DNA of 64,000 bases, taken from contig NZ_JAYKTT020000079.1 in the NCBI RefSeq assembly GCF_038404745.2, forward strand, positions 35,182-99,181, read 5' to 3'. This DNA is from Chlorogloeopsis sp038404745. Its GTDB lineage: Bacteria; Cyanobacteriota; Cyanobacteriia; Cyanobacteriales; Nostocaceae. The translations under genes and the position numbers were made by a program. Below the pieces are notes generated by a model, which ran no database searches, was not told the DNA's origin, and saw only the letters and a program-made list of their open reading frames with translations. How positions within the stretch are numbered: position 1 is the first letter of the stretch; each line of letters starts with the position of its first letter. Below, piece after piece: positions 61,695 to 64,000 of this stretch.

Positions 61695-62716
61695 GTAAAG
61701 CTACACCAGTGAAAATATTGCAATGCCGTACTACTTATCTGCTCTTCCTGGAAATCTTGGTTTTTTCAGTCGTTTTGGCTTGTGGCAGAAACGTTAATTA
61801 CACTGCCAAATATTCGGAACAATCAGCTCCAGAATGCCGGGTCGTGCAGCATATTGCAGGAGAAACTTGCGTTCCGAATCATCCTAAACGGGTTGTTACC
61901 ATTCCTTTTTTGACTTTAGCTCATGCTATTCTTCTCGATATTAAGCCAATTGGTAGCACCTCTTCTGGCTACGGTCTTGGCTATGATTTGTCAGAGGAAT
62001 CAACTGCGACTTATCTAAGCAATCAAACTTTTCTGGGAGATAAGGCAGCAGGGATACAGGACGTAGGCGAAACGTACATGCCTAACCTGGAGAAAATATT
62101 GGAGCTTAAGCCCGATTTAATTTTGAGTTGGCAAGCTACTCAGGATATTTATCCTCTACTTTCTCAGATTAGCCCTACCGTTTTGGCTCCCTGGCAGGGT
62201 CCACCATCTTGGAAAGAAAATTTTAGCTTTGTAGCTAAGGCATTAGGAAAAGAGGAAGCTGCACAGCAAGCCTGGGATCGCTATTATCAGCGCATTGAAG
62301 AACTAAAAATAGCATTAGGCGATCAATATCAAGACAAGAAAATTTCTGTTATTAATCTTGGTGGTGGAGTTATCTTGGCTCACGCCAAAAATTCATTTTC
62401 GGGTTTTATTCTGGATGATATTGGATTGCAACGCCCAGAATTACAAAATGTTGTTACACCTTTTGGTTCCATCTTGAATATCTCTGAAGAAAGACTTCAG
62501 GAAATAGACGGTGATGTTTTATTTGTTCTAGTTTTTGACTCAAGAGACAAAAATAAGCTTGAAAATCTGCAACGAAAGCCGCTCTGGAAGAAGCTCAAAG
62601 CCGTTCAGCAAGGTCAGGTTTATCTTGTCGATAGTGGTGCGTGGGCTGGGAACAGCTTGCTTGCTGCTGATGCTGTAATTGATGACCTCTACAAATACCT
62701 CGTCAACACTCCTTAA
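61682..62716 (+). CDS. Iron-siderophore ABC binding lipoprotein (copy 2)
   Basis: A 344-residue paralogue of the cassette 1 binding protein. Lipobox SVVLAC puts the lipid on Cys34. Marks: ECRVVQHIAGETCVPNHPKRV, the PDLILSWQAT strand and KPLWKKLKAVQQGQVYLV. The overlap with the receptor gene (61682-61694) indicates coupled translation. No permease or ATPase gene is in the window. Confidence 0.93.
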   Translation: MGVLSKATPVKILQCRTTYLLFLEILVFSVVLACGRNVNYTAKYSEQSAPECRVVQHIAGETCVPNHPKRVVTIPFLTLAHAILLDIKPIGSTSSGYGLGYDLSEESTATYLSNQTFLGDKAAGIQDVGETYMPNLEKILELKPDLILSWQATQDIYPLLSQISPTVLAPWQGPPSWKENFSFVAKALGKEEAAQQAWDRYYQRIEELKIALGDQYQDKKISVINLGGGVILAHAKNSFSGFILDDIGLQRPELQNVVTPFGSILNISEERLQEIDGDVLFVLVFDSRDKNKLENLQRKPLWKKLKAVQQGQVYLVDSGAWAGNSLLAADAVIDDLYKYLVNTP

Positions 62717-62901
62717 AGTAATGCCCAAACACACGTTATTCTGGAAACAATGTCCTCAACTGTTGCCATATGCTATTTTCGCAAAAATTCCACCTGTAGC
62801 CACACAAAATTATATTACTTAGCAAAAATCAACCCCAAACAAAAAGCCTTGTTGATTAATCCAAACTTGTAAATCACCCATACTGCTAAAATCAAGCAAC
62901 G

Positions 62902-63264
62902 CTACTCTACGAGAAGCCGCTTCGCGTCTACACCGAGATTTTCCAATTGTTCCAAAGGTAGAGTTTCTATGCGCTGACGTACCTCTTGAGGTAATACTCC
63001 TACCCGTCGGGTTAATAGACGCATAACAAGCGATCTTTCTCTTTGTAATCCTCGTTTTTCTCCCTCCTGTAGTCCTTCCTCAAGGATTTCCTGATAAATT
63101 ACTGACTCGCGCATCATACCCTCCCGGAATAATTGTCGAATTAAATCCTTCCTATATTTTAATCCCGCTAAGATTTGCGTATAAGCAGATATTTCTCCTC
63201 GTTTGTTCACAGAAATTTGATTAACTTTTTCCACAACTTGTTGCAATAAATTATCCAAGGACAT
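62902..63264 (-). CDS. DUF4351 protein, N-terminus lost and C-terminus altered by a repeat
   Basis: A 120-residue remainder of an Rpn/DUF4351 protein. Seen: AYTQILAGLKYRKDLIRQLF, then RSLVMRLLTRRVGVLPQE and RIETLPLEQLENLG. In relatives the chain goes on as EALLDFS and ends soon after; here the sequence VDAKRLLVE-stop comes from a short element (GTAGACGCGAAGCGGCTTC), and the true continuation (ALLDFSSMGDLQVWIN) is out of frame at 62840-62900. The N-terminal nuclease core is also missing. Function unlikely. Confidence 0.7.
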   Translation of the reverse strand: MSLDNLLQQVVEKVNQISVNKRGEISAYTQILAGLKYRKDLIRQLFREGMMRESVIYQEILEEGLQEGEKRGLQRERSLVMRLLTRRVGVLPQEVRQRIETLPLEQLENLGVDAKRLLVE

Positions 63265-63270
63265 TAGTTA

Positions 63271-63855
63271 TCATCGTGTTAAAGGATTTTTATTCTGTGC
63301 TGCTGCAATTATAGTTTGTTCAATTCTCTTCAACCTTGTTTGTTGGCGTTTAGCACTTTCAATCCAAAAGAGGATATTCTTTTTAGATGAGTTACTAAAT
63401 GTCTCAAAATGCATCTTGGCAGTTTCGTTTGCTTCTAATTCTTGCTTTAAAACTGTCGGAATTATTAACTCTTCTATCGCATCTAACGTATTCCATGAAC
63501 CATCTTTTTTTGCTGTTTCAATTTTTTCCAAACCGGCTTTAGTCATCAAACCTTGTTCTATAAGTTCTTCAATATATTGCTTATTTAACTTTGACCATAC
63601 GCTTTTCGGTTTGCGGGGTGTAAATATTTGCATATAACGTTTTTCATCTAATGATTTAACTTTACTGTCAATCCAACCAAAGCATAAGGCTTCTTTGACT
63701 GCTTCACTATATTTAATGCTTGGTTTACCACTTTTTACTTTATAGTAGACGAGCCATACACCCCCGGATATCTGATGGTTTTGCTCTAACCATTCTCGCC
63801 ATTCTTCACGATTTTTGGCATAAAAGGTGTACAGTTGATTATTAGGTTTAGACAT
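63271..63855 (-). CDS. YdeI/OmpD-associated family protein
   Basis: A 194-residue protein of the YdeI family: LYTFYAKNREEWREWLEQNH, GGVWLVYYKVKSGKPSI, CFGWIDSKVKSLDEKRYMQ and FTPRKPKSVWSKLNKQYIEE. YdeI is linked to polymyxin or bacteriocin tolerance; no reaction is known. Full length. It lies 6 bases before the DUF4351 remnant on the same strand. Confidence 0.9.
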   Translation of the reverse strand: MSKPNNQLYTFYAKNREEWREWLEQNHQISGGVWLVYYKVKSGKPSIKYSEAVKEALCFGWIDSKVKSLDEKRYMQIFTPRKPKSVWSKLNKQYIEELIEQGLMTKAGLEKIETAKKDGSWNTLDAIEELIIPTVLKQELEANETAKMHFETFSNSSKKNILFWIESAKRQQTRLKRIEQTIIAAAQNKNPLTR

Positions 63856-63919
63856 AATAGAAAGTTATTTCATGTTTGAATTTTATCAACATTTGTACGG
63901 TATAGCACTCTTATATAGT

Positions 63920-63985
63920 AGTCCTAAATTGTTCATGAAAAACAAGATCCCCGACTTCTCAAAGAAGTCGGGGATCTGTGTCATT
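63920..63985. repeat. Dispersed hairpin repeat (copy B), perfect stem
   Basis: AGATCCCCGACTTCT (63945-63959) pairs fully with 63963-63977 around a CAA loop. The left flank GTCCTAAATTGTTCATGAAAA matches the copy at 37554. The stem could act as a terminator, but the T-run is absent. Confidence 0.9.
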
Positions 63986-64000
63986 AATAACTAAATTAAA

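Noticed and set aside
63945..63977. Strong rho-independent terminator
   Set aside because: The stem is perfect but no T-run follows on either strand, and the same element recurs elsewhere as a dispersed repeat.

Overview
The window comes from a cyanobacterium, most likely a filamentous one of the Nostocales type. The octamer GCGATCGC (HIP1) recurs throughout. There is a phycobilisome-degradation protein (NblA), an allophycocyanin alpha paralogue and an ssl1498-type light-harvesting-like protein. Intergenic DNA is full of the short dispersed repeats usual in that order. Low coding density and many broken genes fit a large, repeat-rich genome.

Layout. 0-11.3 kb is accessory: the end of a threonine deaminase gene, an MtfA-like peptidase, a frameshifted AIPR (abortive-infection) gene, toxin-antitoxin debris, a GLYR-type dehydrogenase, a MidA-like methyltransferase carrying an in-frame minisatellite, a globin, and a CoiA-like gene split by one TAA codon. 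Two tRNA genes (Tyr, Thr) follow. 11.7-15.6 kb holds a MarR regulator with an ABC exporter and two SnoaL-like proteins on the opposite strand. 15.6-21 kb is housekeeping: DUF6816, a ChuX/HutX-like heme protein, PhoH, ribosomal S21, a KH protein, ribosomal S16 and Ffh. 21.7-25.2 kb holds a pentapeptide-repeat protein, a sodium/solute symporter and a DUF427 protein.

25.7-30.6 kb and 57.0-62.7 kb are two paralogous iron-siderophore cassettes, each with an AraC-type regulator, a TonB-dependent receptor with an N-terminal AMIN domain, and a lipoprotein siderophore-binding protein. The first lies between two near-identical 63-bp direct repeats. The second has toxin-antitoxin genes between regulator and receptor. 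31.7-37.4 kb is a type I secretion operon (PPIase, ABC exporter with a cyclic-nucleotide domain and a dead C39-like domain, HlyD adaptor). 37.7-46.5 kb has a B12-binding radical SAM enzyme and a group of light-acclimation genes (nblA, ssl1498 family, apcA paralogue, fasciclin, pentapeptide, desaturase).

The most striking locus is 47.4-56.0 kb: one gene of about 2,870 codons that joins an endonuclease/phosphatase domain, phytase-like propellers, a 3-phytase domain, two glycerophosphodiesterase domains and a C-terminal DUF4114 domain. A Pho-box-like triplet lies upstream. I read it as a secreted phosphate-scavenging enzyme, possibly exported by the type I system 10 kb away. The window also holds at least five clearly broken genes, three of them with a single TAA inside an otherwise recognisable domain.
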